NCBI RefSeq assembly: GCF_037975245.1
Contig: NC_092562.1
Coordinates: forward strand, 24,923,054-24,987,053
Direction of reading: 5' to 3'
From: Apostichopus japonicus
Taxonomy: Eukaryota > Echinodermata > Holothuroidea > Aspidochirotida > Stichopodidae
Length of the DNA: 64,000 bases
The translations under genes and the position numbers were made by a program. Below, piece after piece: positions 26,301-39,600 of this stretch (its first letter is position 1; each line of letters begins with the position of its first letter). The notes under the pieces are model-generated. The model saw only the letters and a list, made by a program, of their open reading frames with translations, did not search any database and was not told the DNA's origin.

Positions 26301-29300
26301 ATGGAAGATTTGATCACCAAATTTGTCATGTTTTATACCATACCTTTTTCAGTTTCCCGAAGCATTGAGGCCAGCATTCCCAAGACTGAAAGCAAAACTA
26401 GAAGACCCAGATCCTGGTAGGTTCTCTCTTCAAGTCAAAAGCTAGCCTCAGGGGGTGAGGGAGGACGGGTGGGGGATGTGGGGGGTCAGAGGTGAAGACT
26501 TGTTTATGTACCCATCTGTACAGGTTTACCAACAATGAGTCTCTGTTTAACTTTAACATGATCCTTATTAATAATTATTATCTTTTTCATAAAATAATTA
26601 AGAATGTCATCTCTTTGTAGAACAAGAGCCTGTTCTAATGTTTCCATCAACATCAGTCAGTTTCACAACATGCAAATATTTGTCACAATTAAAATATAAG
26701 TATATGTGTCTCTTTGTGGATGATCTGTGTTAATTTTCTGCTAGAGTGCATTTTGCAAATTGTGCATTACCATGATTATTGGCTCATTTGGAGGGCCAAC
26801 AACCGTATATCGTAAATCAAAGGCATGGAACTACACTTAAAAAAAAAAAGGTATTGCCAATAGAATATTATTATTATATTATAATAATTAATATAATATC
26901 TTGGGAAGTTGAATTTTTCTTGTCTATTTCTGAGTTTGACATTAAAATTCTGTGATTTCATTTCTTCTAACAAGCTATTTCTCACATGAATGACCATGTT
27001 AAGACCAGATTCCATTCGTCACCTCTCCCTGCATGCAGGTGTGCAGTCGGCTGCAGTCAACGTCATCTGCGAGCTCGCTCGTCAAAATCCAAAGAACTAT
27101 CTCTCCCTGGCTCCGCTGTTTTTCAAATTAATGACCACCTCCACGAACAACTGGATGTTGATCAAAATCATCAAGCTAGTAAGGAACTTTACGAGAGGAG
27201 AAACGTTTTTTGCTAACTAGTGTCCTCGAAGATAATTGGAAAACAGATCCCTTTTCTTGAAACATCAAATTCCATTTTATTCAAAATACCGATGAGATTT
27301 GTCAGAAATGTATCATCGTTACGAATTCCTTATTTTTGAGGCGCGAAACATAGTCAGAACAACAGAGTGTTTGAATTTATGAGGTTTAAGATATCATGGG
27401 AACATACTAAGTGTAAGGTAAACAGGTATTTTCAAAATGAGAATGTTTTCTCCGGGAAACAGTTGTATAATTGCTCGAAGAAATAGGTTCCTTCCCCGTG
27501 ATATGAAGATTTTGCCAAACCGTTCATTACTAGACAATGTTTATTAATAAATGGAGAAAAGCTATATATAAAAGGGCAGTTTGCACTGAAATTGCAATGT
27601 CATACTCAACAAAGAAATATAATAAGATGCTGGGAAACATAATCTGATACCCTAGGTCTGTCATTGTCTCAATAGGATGAGGAAATTGGGTTAGAAATTT
27701 CACAGGGGGTTGCGAATGAAAAATAGATCATTACTTTAAATTTTGTGGGACACAAAATGTTTTTTTTTCTTATTGAAGGGTTTAAGATGTCTCAAATTGG
27801 GACCAACCAATTTTCAGGAATTTTCCGGTGGCAAAACAATGGAACAATTATCTATGAAAATACTCCACACTGTTAGTTGATAACAGCATCTCAATATCTT
27901 GTCCCTAACAATAAATATATGTGTGATTGAATGGAACCTATTTTGATTGGCTAGACCATCGCTGCCACCGTAGAGTGGCTCGCAGTAGGTGGCCTGTTAC
28001 TGTATGTCATAACAGCAAATGCCCTTCAGAGGCCCTACTTTCTTATTATGATCTTATCGTTGATTTATCCTTGAAACTTGATACACTTCCAAAAAAGATG
28101 CAATGCAAACTGTTGTATCAATAGTAGAATCGAGTTATATAATGCTAATCAATCGGTGATACCATTGTAAGGAATATTGACTGTCTCTTGTGTTTGATTA
28201 ATTGTGATATAATAACAACATTTGAAGGAGAAATGGGGTTGTGTATGTAAATTTCTCACATTTGACCTTTGTCCTTTCACAGTTCGGGGCACTGACACCT
28301 CTGGAGCCAAGGCTAGGAAAGAAGTTGTTAGAACCTCTGACTAATCTTATTCACAGGTAATTATCCTTTGTATTATTTCGTTTATTGTTTTTGTAAAGGG
28401 GGACTGCTCGTTAACAGCTCTGCTTCTTCAGTCCTCCTCCAGCTCCTTGTAATTTAATTATTCACCATTGTATTTATATTATGGTCTCAAACTCAAATCA
28501 TTTTCTTCAGCAAGGCGCTTTCCGTGACTAACAAGAACTTCTATAATTTGTTCTTTAGTAGAATTAATCATTGTAACGGTAGATATTTCGACCAATTCAT
28601 AATAATTGTAATCTTTGCAGGGGTGGATATTAAGGGTGTTGGTAAATATGGTTTTGGATCATCTTGCTCCTGTTGAGTGTTGTAAGTCTGCTTCTGGGTT
28701 AACTACAGTAGTTTCTCTGTGAAAGTTAGAAACCAACAGCAAAGTAAGCAGGTTCTGAATTTAAGAAAATAGGGAAAAAATGATGAAAAAGTGGGAAACA
28801 AAAATCAAAAAAGGGAAGGGGGAAAAGGATAAAGAAAGATATTATAAAAAATCATCAGCTGCAAAGAACTCCGACTATGTATCTTACTTGATACGCTGCT
28901 TTTTACTCTCACCAAGTACTGGCAGTAATATATTTATTTTCGTCTGATTTACGGTCTCCTCCCTTCCTACTTCAGACTCGCGACCAGTTCATCCCATCAA
29001 ACCTGAGCAGTCTCCACATTTAACCTCCCAAAATATTCATTACTCAATTATTGATAATTTATCAAAACAAACCCTCTCACTTTTTGGAAGCTATGAGAGC
29101 TAATAAAGCCACTGCGAATTTGTTTTACCATTGGTACGTAAGCCATGTGTTCTCTATGTGTCACTTGTTAAACCTTTGCAAAGGTTGCTTAACTTCCCAT
29201 CTCAATTTTTATCTGAGCTAGACTTTTTGACATTAATTGTTTATCATTCCATAGCAGTTTGTCCTTCTTTCTGTACTGTATGAAAATTTCCAGCAAAAAC

Positions 29301-32300
29301 ACACTTTAATTTACTATTTTCTACCTCTTCAGCACCTCTGCAATGTCCTTACTGTATGAGTGCATCAACACAGTCATATCAGGTAAGTTGCATTTAAGAA
29401 CATTCTTCTAGGTCGTCCATTCGAAAAGAGGAAAACTTTTGCAATATTGCCTGAATTCATGACAATTTAAAATGTCACACATCTATTATCCCTTAAGGTT
29501 CATAGGTGGTCTGTGTGTCTGGACAAAGTCTGAATAAGTTTTGAGAAGTATCTCGCTCCCATAGACCTTTGTCTCCTTTGGATGTTAAACTGTTGACTTT
29601 GAGTAAAGCAATTCTTGGATTATTAAATCAAGGTTCCCATGTGGTCTGGAAAATGTAGGGAACAAAATGAAAACTTCATTTCTAGGTCTTGAAAGTCCTT
29701 GAAATTTTAAAGTTTGCTTTGGTGAATGCGAGGAAAGTTCCTGAATCGAGCACTTCTTATATGTTAGGACTTACACGAGTGAAGTAATTTGGAGACTGTG
29801 TGAGATACTTTAAAGATTTATAAATCAAACTGCGGTGAAACATGATGAGTACTGGGCATGTCATGTTTGGTGTTCATGACTCTTTGAATGGTCCCTTCAC
29901 AGCAAATTGGTGAACAGGATTTTTTTCCTATACTGTAGGTAGCCTAACACTTGTCTCTCATTAGTATGTAGGCTTCATAGTTAACCCATACGATGTATTT
30001 TTGGTCTTGTGAAAAAGTCTGGAATTTCATTTGTTTAGAATATGTGAACTGTGATTACTAAATTGCAACACTGTGACTATAACACCCAAAAACCTCCATA
30101 TCAGCTATAAAAATGGTTCGTTGTGGACAGTTACAAACAAATAAGCATTACTCGGAAATCGGATTCCACAATTTTAGTGAAAACTTTCTGCCATTGATTG
30201 GTGCCGGTTTCATTAGAGTGTTCGAAGAGGTCTTTCGTGATGTTGCTTTTCTTAAAAGTTATAAAATAATTTGTCAAGATTTGGTGAAATTGAGGTAACG
30301 TGGAAATCAGTTATGAAACAAAATGATTATGTGTGTTGAAGAAGAAGCAAACATGATCTACTTCTTTTGCATTATGTGACATATGCTGCTTGGAATGGAC
30401 AAAATTATAATAATAATAATAATTCATTCTTAGTTGAAGGATAAATGTGGAAGGTCAAGGTTTTTAGTTTTGGAAGGCAATTTTTTTAACAATGTGGGGT
30501 AAAACAAAATTGGAATAAATGTGAAAATCTAATCATTTCCATTGAAATGTGTTGGACTTGATTAAATTTTTAGAAGAGAAGGGGCCATTTTCTGTGAATA
30601 CAGAGGCAGTTGTGTTCAATTGTGATACATGGTGAGGTCGGGTGGGGGAGGGGAGGAGTGTGGGAGGTGGGAAAGCATGGATGGTGGCGGCCATAGTGTA
30701 TATGCACCATGCCATGATAGTTTCTTGTAATTTCAAACCCTGTGCGTTGTTACTAGTCAAGCTGTGACAAGATGGAGTGTCACTTCTTAGGAATTCTAAA
30801 ATTATTGATCGATTTTGCTTTTCAATGTTCACAGCATTCCTTAATTCAGTTATCACAAATTATTTGTAGAAGGCAGCATTAAAACAGTTGGCATGTAGCA
30901 GATAGCCATGGAACTGTTGGGAGTAAGTGAGGGGGTGGGGGGGGGGTGGCTGAAGGAGTGCATAAATGTGGGTCTGGATGTGTGGAGGGTATCATGGTAG
31001 GTGAGATTTCACAATATATGGCAGAGCAGATATTATTATAAGGGAATGTTGGTTTGGATTAGCTGAGAAGGGTGACTTAGTATTACTGTTCCCTTGTAGA
31101 GGTAAGGATTGATGTTCTATGTGTAGAATTCGAGCTCATTAATCAGTCAATCTGTGATCTATAGTTTAGTTTCCTCTTTTTTTCCCCACTCCTATTACTC
31201 CATGTCACGCATGCCTCAACATTCCAAACGTACAAATTCATTCGACTTTGTAAATCTCTCGCTTTCAAGTTGTCACTAAAACCGTTCATGTTTATAAGAC
31301 CTGTCGGGCAGGTTTGACAAAGAGAGAGAGAGGTGGAGAGGAAAAAAAAGTAGAAAAAAAAAACATGAAAGGATGAGTGAAATTGTTGCGATGGTATTTG
31401 AGTTTGCTTTGATTTTTTGAGGCGAGAAATGGGAAAGATACTTTTTGAAAGAGTAATTTGACCAAAAACTGTGGTCGTCAACTTTGCCAACACACCTTCA
31501 GTTCAGAGCCAGTCTCTTGGCTCGGTTTTTAAAAACGAAAAATGTTACATAAATGGAGTGTGTTAAAATAGAGACTGAAAAGAAGTTTGAAGAGGAAAAA
31601 TGTTAGGTTCAGTAACTTCAAGGTCATGCGTGAACATTTGATGACTTTTAAGATTAATTTTGTGGTTCCAATTCATCTGTGTATGGGATTGTGTACAGGT
31701 AGAATATTTACACATCCTTGGCTGGAGTAGTGACGAAGAACTTTTCATTGTTTTATCATTGATTTTTGTGAAACTATATTTGCATCTATAGTTGTCAGTT
31801 TGCTGTGATATCTGTTTTAATATCATTTCTTTGTCTGCTAATAATGTAGATCCAACTTAGATCAACTGTCAGAGTACCGCAAACAGATGTTAGGCAAATT
31901 ATTTTGAATGCCCAAAATTGAAAATGTTTAACCTCTGATATATTTGCAGTTAATACTATAACAAACAGTGAAAACATTGTCTGTTAAAAATTTCCACAAA
32001 AGTAGATTAGATGTCTTGGATTTTAAATATTATAGTTCACATTGATAAATGACTACTCCTGCTATAACGTACACAATATTTTCAAGACATGAACACATTT
32101 TTAAATCATCAATTCATTATATTTTGCACCGGTTTTAAAGCTGTAAGATATCACCAGATTTTTGAAAGAAAGAAAAAAGCGGGCAAGTCTCTCCCATTTC
32201 CGTAAATTTACTGGTCTAAGGTTTGACTTTTAGACATTGATGTTGATTTCCTTATTGGTCATATCGTCTCAAATGTAAAGTCTAAAATGGGGAAAAAAAA

Positions 32301-33540
32301 AATCAGTATTGCCTGACATCTCTGATACTGTAGGGTGGTTGTGGATGTTGATAAATCTTGATATTATAGAATTTGCTCATATGTTGTGTTTCACTACTCT
32401 ACATTAGAATCGTTTCTATCATTTATGTATTTGAATGATTTTCAAACCTTTCGCTATTTTTCTTTGTGTCTCTTCTTCGGTTCACATTTTTTCATGGTGG
32501 TGTTAAAAGGATCATGACATACCAGTTAATTTTGGAAGAAAGTGTCCATTTTGTTTGAATATCTCCAATATTTCAGATATTTTGCTCAATTTATCAGAAA
32601 ATGCCCCCCCCCCCCGCCCAGCTCCCTCAATTGAATGAATACTTTCTAGATGTTTCACCTGTTCCCATTTGGATTTTTGTGAAAATTTTCAAGACTTATA
32701 AATTTGTACAAATTTACATCTACAATGGGCCCATACAAAGTCATATTTATCAAAAATTTTGGAAGTTGTCTGGCATAGATTGTCAGCATACTTGAAATTG
32801 CAATTTACATTTTGACTTTTTCACAATCTGGTGGTTTTATGATGAATTCTTAATTATACGACAGATGACATAAGTGGAGAGTAATTTGTTACCCAAGTCC
32901 ATCAAATTCACATCAGTTGTGACAAAATTAAGCATCAAGCTTGACAGATTATCAAATCATAAAAGATAGAGCATTATCGCATTAATTTTGTGGGACACAG
33001 AATTTACAATATTTGAACTAAAAGGTTAACTATATGATACTATGAGCATTCATATTTTTGCAACCACATAGATCTCTTCGGTTGAGATTTTTGTCAATTA
33101 ATGTTAGCCAAAAAATTAGCACTAATGTTCACTTGGACAACCAAGATGTAAAATGCAACTTTTTAAGTTAATTAACACAGTTATGTATGATACAGGACTT
33201 CCATCTTTTTTAAAGAAACTCCTTTGCAAATGATACAAAAAAAAAAATTTTAATTGATAAAAGAAGTTTTAAGAAACTTTATTGCCATGACTAATGTTAC
33301 ACAGCATGCTTCTCGTTCTCATTTTCACAGTTGGTGTATGTTTGGTAAAGGTTAGAATGAACCACATTCATTAAAGCAAATAGTTGTTAATGGGTTACCA
33401 TGGTTACCACTCCTAGCATGGTAATACCTTTTACCAACGCCCTCGCCCATCCCTTTCCCTCTTTTTACAAAAGCAGTCATTTTTTTAAGCAGTTTCAGAA
33501 GCACCATATATCTATCCATACAGATATTGATTTACATATA

Positions 33541-33606
<66 letters not shown>

Positions 33607-36600
33607 TGCATATATATATATATATATGCATATACATATATATGCATATATATATTATAACAGAACACATCCTTGTTAACTTAAATGTCACTGTGTGTTA
33701 ATTTTGAGCTGCATATGATCCCATATAGTTAATCATTGTGCAAAATCCATTCATATTTGCTTGCATGCTATGTGTGCTTTAGTGTTCCGTGTTATTTACA
33801 GTAAAAACTAAAACTATCACAAGTTTTTTTTTTTTTTTTTCTGGTTTGCATTTTGTTTGGGTAGTACTCTGGTGGATTTAGAACCAATAAATGCCATCAC
33901 GGTACATGGGTTTCACTTTTCAAGATTCACTCGGCAACCTTTTTTTTTTCTTTCTCTTTTCTCCTTTTTTCTCCCTCTATTTTTCTCTCTCTCCTCTCTC
34001 TCTCCCTCCGTTTTTTTTTCTTTCCTCTCGAATTTGTAACTCTGCAGTCTTGGTTTCATTGTCTTCAGGAATGCCGGACCAGAATGCCTCAATACAGGTA
34101 CTTTCATCTTCGTCTGCAATTTTGACCCCCGACCTTCCCCGGGTTATGTTCGCAAGGGATATACTTGGTGAGATCCAACTAATTAGGTCTCTGCATGCTG
34201 TGTGAAGCTAACAATTATGCACTTTCTTTGATTTGAAGTTTAAAAGACAATGGTCTTTTAATTTTATAGGCACCTGATTTGGCAAATACTTAACTCCCAA
34301 AATGTCCATTCATTGACAGCTGTTATGTTTAGCTACCTTTTGATGATAAGCTGACAAAGCCCCTTTATCACATATATTTTAGTGGTTGTTCATATTCTGA
34401 AAATTCCATGTCACTTTGTCTTTGATGAAATGATTGAGTTCATCATACAAAGGTAGTAAGACATTATCATATCATAAATGTTAGAACTCCTTTGATCCGT
34501 TAATACTAAAAGACTCTTTCAATCCCTGCAACATATTTCCTTGTAAATTTTGCTTTGTGTGTGCAAATCATGCTTGGCTGTTTCTTAGCAACAGAATAAA
34601 TCGAACCTACCAATGTAGAGCTTAAAATCTCCACAATGTCAATAATACAATATTTGTACGTATCCTATGACCTAAAGAGAAAAGGGGAATTGAAGCCACA
34701 AGAAATGACTTTATTTTCTCCATGTACTGCAATATTTAACTGTGAGCTCTGCTTCAAGTTGCAGCATGTTCCTCTCCAGTGCCAAGAATTTGTTGTTTCT
34801 GACAAATTTGTTTTTTTCCCCCAAAAAATATTATTATTATCAGGGGAAAAAAAAATTGCAATTTGCTTCTATTGCTCAGTATTTGTAATATTTGACAATA
34901 TTGCTAGAAATTGCAGTGTGTTCCTCTCCAGTGCCAATAATTTGTTGTTTCTGACAAATATATTATTAAAAGCCCCATCTCAAGGGGGGGGGGGGGGTAA
35001 AAAAATTGCAAGTTGCTTCCATTGCTAGGTATTGGTAACATTTGACAATATTGCTAGAAACTGCAGTGTGTTCCTCTCCAGTGCCAAGAATTTGTTGTTT
35101 CTGACAAATTTATTATCAAAAGCTCCATCAAAGCAAAAACCAAAATTGCAATTTGCTACTATTGCTAGGTATTTGTGATATTTGACAATATTGCTAGAAA
35201 TTGAAGTGTGTTCCTCATCAGTGCCAAGAATTTGTAGTTTCTGAAAAATTAATTTCAAAAGCCTCATCAAGGGGGGAAAAAATTGCAATTTGATTCTATT
35301 GCTAGGTATTTGTAATATTTGGCAATATTACTAGATATTGGATTGTGTTCCTCTCCAGTGCAAAGAACTTGTTGTTTCTGACAAATTTCTTATCAAAAGC
35401 CCCCCCCCCCCCCCCAAAAAAAATGCAGTTTGTTTCTATTGCTAGGTATTTGTAAAATTTGACCATCTTTGGAAGATTTCTACAACCGTTTTACATTTTA
35501 AATGTTGAAACTGTTTGCGTTTTCATGTCGAATCTTGATGAGGGTTGTATGTGTTCATTTATTTATGAAATGTAAGGTCACTGATTAGAACGAAAAGACG
35601 AAAGAAAGAGACATTAGTTAAGAACATTCTAATCCATTACTCTATCAGTTATGCATGCATTTATATTCTTCATTGCTGTAAAAGATAACAAAGCCCTCTT
35701 CCCATTTGCAACCCTATCCTCTGATTTTCAGCTATGCGTCCAGAAGTTGCGTATTCTTATTGAGGATTCCGATCAAAATTGTGAGTGAGAATTCCTTTAT
35801 CCATTTTCCATTTGATTGCTAATAAGATGTTAAGGTGTGAAGAATATTTCTGAAAATCTGGTGAGGGAGGGAGGGAGTGGGAGGATGGAGATTATGGGGG
35901 GGGGGAGATTTCTGTCCTACAGGGAAGCACTTTGGACCCTTCTCAATTTGTCTTGCATATGTGCAAGATTATTCCTTGAAAAAGATTAAGTACACTCTTT
36001 TTTTGTATGTGTTTGAAATACAGAGGCCAGAATGATTTATTGTTCTTGCCCCCCTCTCATATTCCACACAACTACAAGAAAGAGAGAAACATAAATAGAT
36101 GGTATTTCTGGAGTGGGAGGTTAGACATCTCAGTGGGTGAAAGTGAAGAGTTTGGCATAGTGTAGAGTGGTCTCACTGAAGTGAACTTCAAAGTTAACCC
36201 TCTTAAGAGTATGACTTGCTAGACTGCAAAGTTGAGTACTTTTCTTAAAAATACTTGCTATATTTTAATGATGTTTTCCAGAAATTGATCAATATTAAAG
36301 GATGACTAAAGGTACAGAATTTTAATTTTGTTATATAGACCATTTACAAGAAATATTGCTATCTAGCCTCAAATAGCCTCAAATAGCCTCAAATACATAT
36401 GTGGCTCACTTGTGTTTCATAGTTGTGACATCTTAATTTGATTTTACATCCTGGACACAAGAAGAGCACTAGTCTCAATACCACCTCTATTTTTTGTCTC
36501 TTGTTTCATGCAGTGAAATATCTGGGATTGTTAGCTATGAGCAAGATCCTGAAAACACATCCCAAGTCAGTCCAGAACCACAAAGATCTAATCTTAGACT

Positions 36601-39600
36601 GTTTGGATGATAGGGATGAGTCCATCAGACTGCGGGCATTGGATCTCCTCTATGGCATGGTGAGTTTGCTAGTACATGTTGGACCACTGGGGGAAGATGG
36701 GGGGGGTGGGGCACATGTTGGTTGAGAGGGAGGAAGTGGGCGGGTGGCACATTGGATCCTATGCGGAAGAGGAGTTCATGTTGGATCGGAGATGGGATCA
36801 AAGGGGGGGGGGGAAGGGAGTATACACAAGACTTGACAAAGAGGGGAGTGCGGATGGAACTAGAGGATGGAGGGGAGGTGGTGAGTTAAAAACGAGACCA
36901 AAGGGATAACACATGCGACTGAAGGGTGAACACATGGAACCATAGTGAAAAGAAGTGGAGAAAAGTATGTGAGGGGAGTAAGTTAAGACCCCATGTAGAA
37001 CAGAAAGTACATGTTTCTAGTTCTGTATTGTTCCATACTCTAGAGACAGACACTTGTCCCCCTCCCCCCTCCCCTCCCATATTTCTTTGGTCAAATGACA
37101 CAAGTGTACCGTTGTGTTACCATGACAACTCTTCGCCATGTTCTTTCTCAAGGTGTCCAAGAAGAACCTGATGGAGATAGTGAAGAAGCTGATGGTCCAC
37201 GTGGACAAAGCAGAGGGATCCATCTACAGGGACGAACTCCTATCCAAAATTATTCAAATTTGTAGTCAAAACAATTACCAGTATATTATTAACTTTGAGT
37301 GGTAAGTAGACAATCAGTTACATCATATGCAAGTCTTTGAAAGTAAATCTTAGGTCATGATGTTGTGTCAGAGAAAGTTATCATAAATGTTATTTTAGGC
37401 TTGATAAAAATTTGATGTGACATGAACTTTGATAGGAATTGAGTTATGCAAATTGACAGCAGATAATCCCCTTCACAGCATCTTTTTTGTTTGTTTGTTT
37501 GTTTTTGTGAATGTCAGATAAGAAACTAAGTAATTCCTTGTTTTCTTGAACATTCTATTCATAATTTTGAACCCTGACGGTCATTTCTGACATACTGTTA
37601 CTATAGAGTTTAATATGCTATTTGCTAAACTGCTATTTTTAATGTTACTCTTTAGACAAATCTTATTTGTTTCAGTATCTTCTTTGCAATTTGAAAATAA
37701 TTCTTAAAGCTATTGTTGTTTTTTTTTGTTTTTTTGCAGGTATATTAGCATTTTGGTAGAATTGACCAGAATAGAAGGAACAAAACATGGCCACCTTATC
37801 GCATCGCAGATGCTGGATGTTGCCATCAGAGTCAAGGCCATTCAACCGTTTGCGTGTAAACAGATGGTCAGTAGATCATCGTATTGATGCAGAAATGTTC
37901 AGTATGACTGTCCTCTTGCCTAATGAGAGGCTATGTTTTATAGGGATTTGTCAGCTGCAATTTACACTGTATAAGAATGCAGATTGTTTTAACTCACAAC
38001 TGTTGAAATTCCTCTAGCCACAGTATTAAGCATGTTTTGAAGATATTTCGCCGAAGAAAGCTTACTTTTTTTTCGCAAAAAAAAAAAAAAAAAAAAAATT
38101 CAAAATATACTATCTGTACTCAGATTTTTGAAGAGATTAAATTGGACGATACCAATAATCGGTTTGGTTTATTTGATGAAAATTAAATTACTAAAGTAAT
38201 AAGAGTTGTGAGATGACTCTCTGGTGACTTCCTTTCCTTCTTCTTCGGTGGAAGAGGAGTGTCCAGGCCTGAAAATCATCATTGGAAATTTTTCTTTTTA
38301 TTGTTTTAATTACCTTAATGACATTGAAGTTTTCAAATTACTTCTATATATTTTTTTAAACTTTGGATTATATTTTGCTAATTTTAATATCGATTTTCTA
38401 CTTTTTTTTTCTTCCAAGGCTCAACTTTTAGAGAACACTCATCTTATCGTTGGCACAGCTGTTCAAGCTAACGGTATTTGTGAGGTGTTGTATGCAGCTG
38501 CCTGGATCGTGGGGGAGTTTCCCCAGCATCTACTGAACCCTAGACACACCCTGGATGCAATGTTCCATGGTAGAATCACTAGCTTACCAGGTCATATACA
38601 GGTAGGTTTGGTGAGGACAGTCGCTCTATTGTTGATATCATTACATGATTCCTAACTAACATATGGGGATGTTTGGAATCGCTATGTGTATGATTGGATT
38701 ACGAACTTGACAGACTATTTGTAAAAAGTGAGAGTAAAATCAATAAAAATAGTTTATTCCACGGTACACACCTTCCGCTACCCCCCCCCCCACCCCCACA
38801 AGAAGCGACTAAGTTTTGTTTTAGCTATCAGGGCATTTCTCTCCAGTTTGCTATCTGGAGATATTTGGTATCTCTATGTGTATGATTGGATAACAAGACT
38901 CGGCAGGCTTTTGGAGTGAAAGTATAGCAATAAGAATATGTTGTCATACAGGTAACACTTTGCACTGGTTCCCTACCGCCCCCACTCCCAACGAAACCAT
39001 GTCAATGTGTAGTGAAAAACCTAATGCTAGTAACTTATTTAAGTCCATCTTGTGATACAATCAACCATATTATGCAGCAATGACAATAAATTGTCATACA
39101 GTTGACACCATCTTTACTTCCCCCTACCCCCTTGCCTCCCATCCCCCTTTGCCTTCCCCCTCCCCCTTTGCCTACCTCTGTCCCCCTTTGCTGTCCCCTT
39201 TGCCTACCCCTGTCCCCCTTTGCCTACCCCTGTCCCCCTTTGCCTTCCCATGTCCCCGTTTGCCTACCACTGTCCCCCTTTGCCTCCCCCCATCCCCCCT
39301 TTGCCTACCGCTGTGTCTTTTGATTCATTCATATTGTATACTTGTAGGTGTTTTTCAGATTGTAAGGTGTGGTAATTAGCTTGTTCAAGTAACACTAACA
39401 ATGTTTCCGTGCAGCCATTAGAAGAGCTCTTTTCTTCTCTTCGTCTTTTTGCAGAGTATATATGTGCAAAACATTGTCAAACTTTACAGTGCAATAATAC
39501 ACCAGCTGGAAGAGGAGGAAGATAAGGAGAAGTGCCAAGAAACAACTCTGTTCATGCTGGAGAAACTCCCACAATTCACTGCCAGTGCACACCTGGAAGT

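Larger units (their letters stand above)
29383..34047 (+). other. AP3D1: AP3D1 intron 9
   Basis: 4.7 kb. Contains a (TA)n microsatellite at 33533-33657 and a long pyrimidine tract before the acceptor. The rest is unremarkable AT-rich DNA with no gene. Confidence 0.7.

Noticed and set aside
33400-33660. 86-codon frame rich in Ile/Tyr
   Set aside because: Translation of the (TA)n microsatellite.
39080-39379. Proline-rich 99-codon frame
   Set aside because: Translation of the C-rich minisatellite in intron 15.
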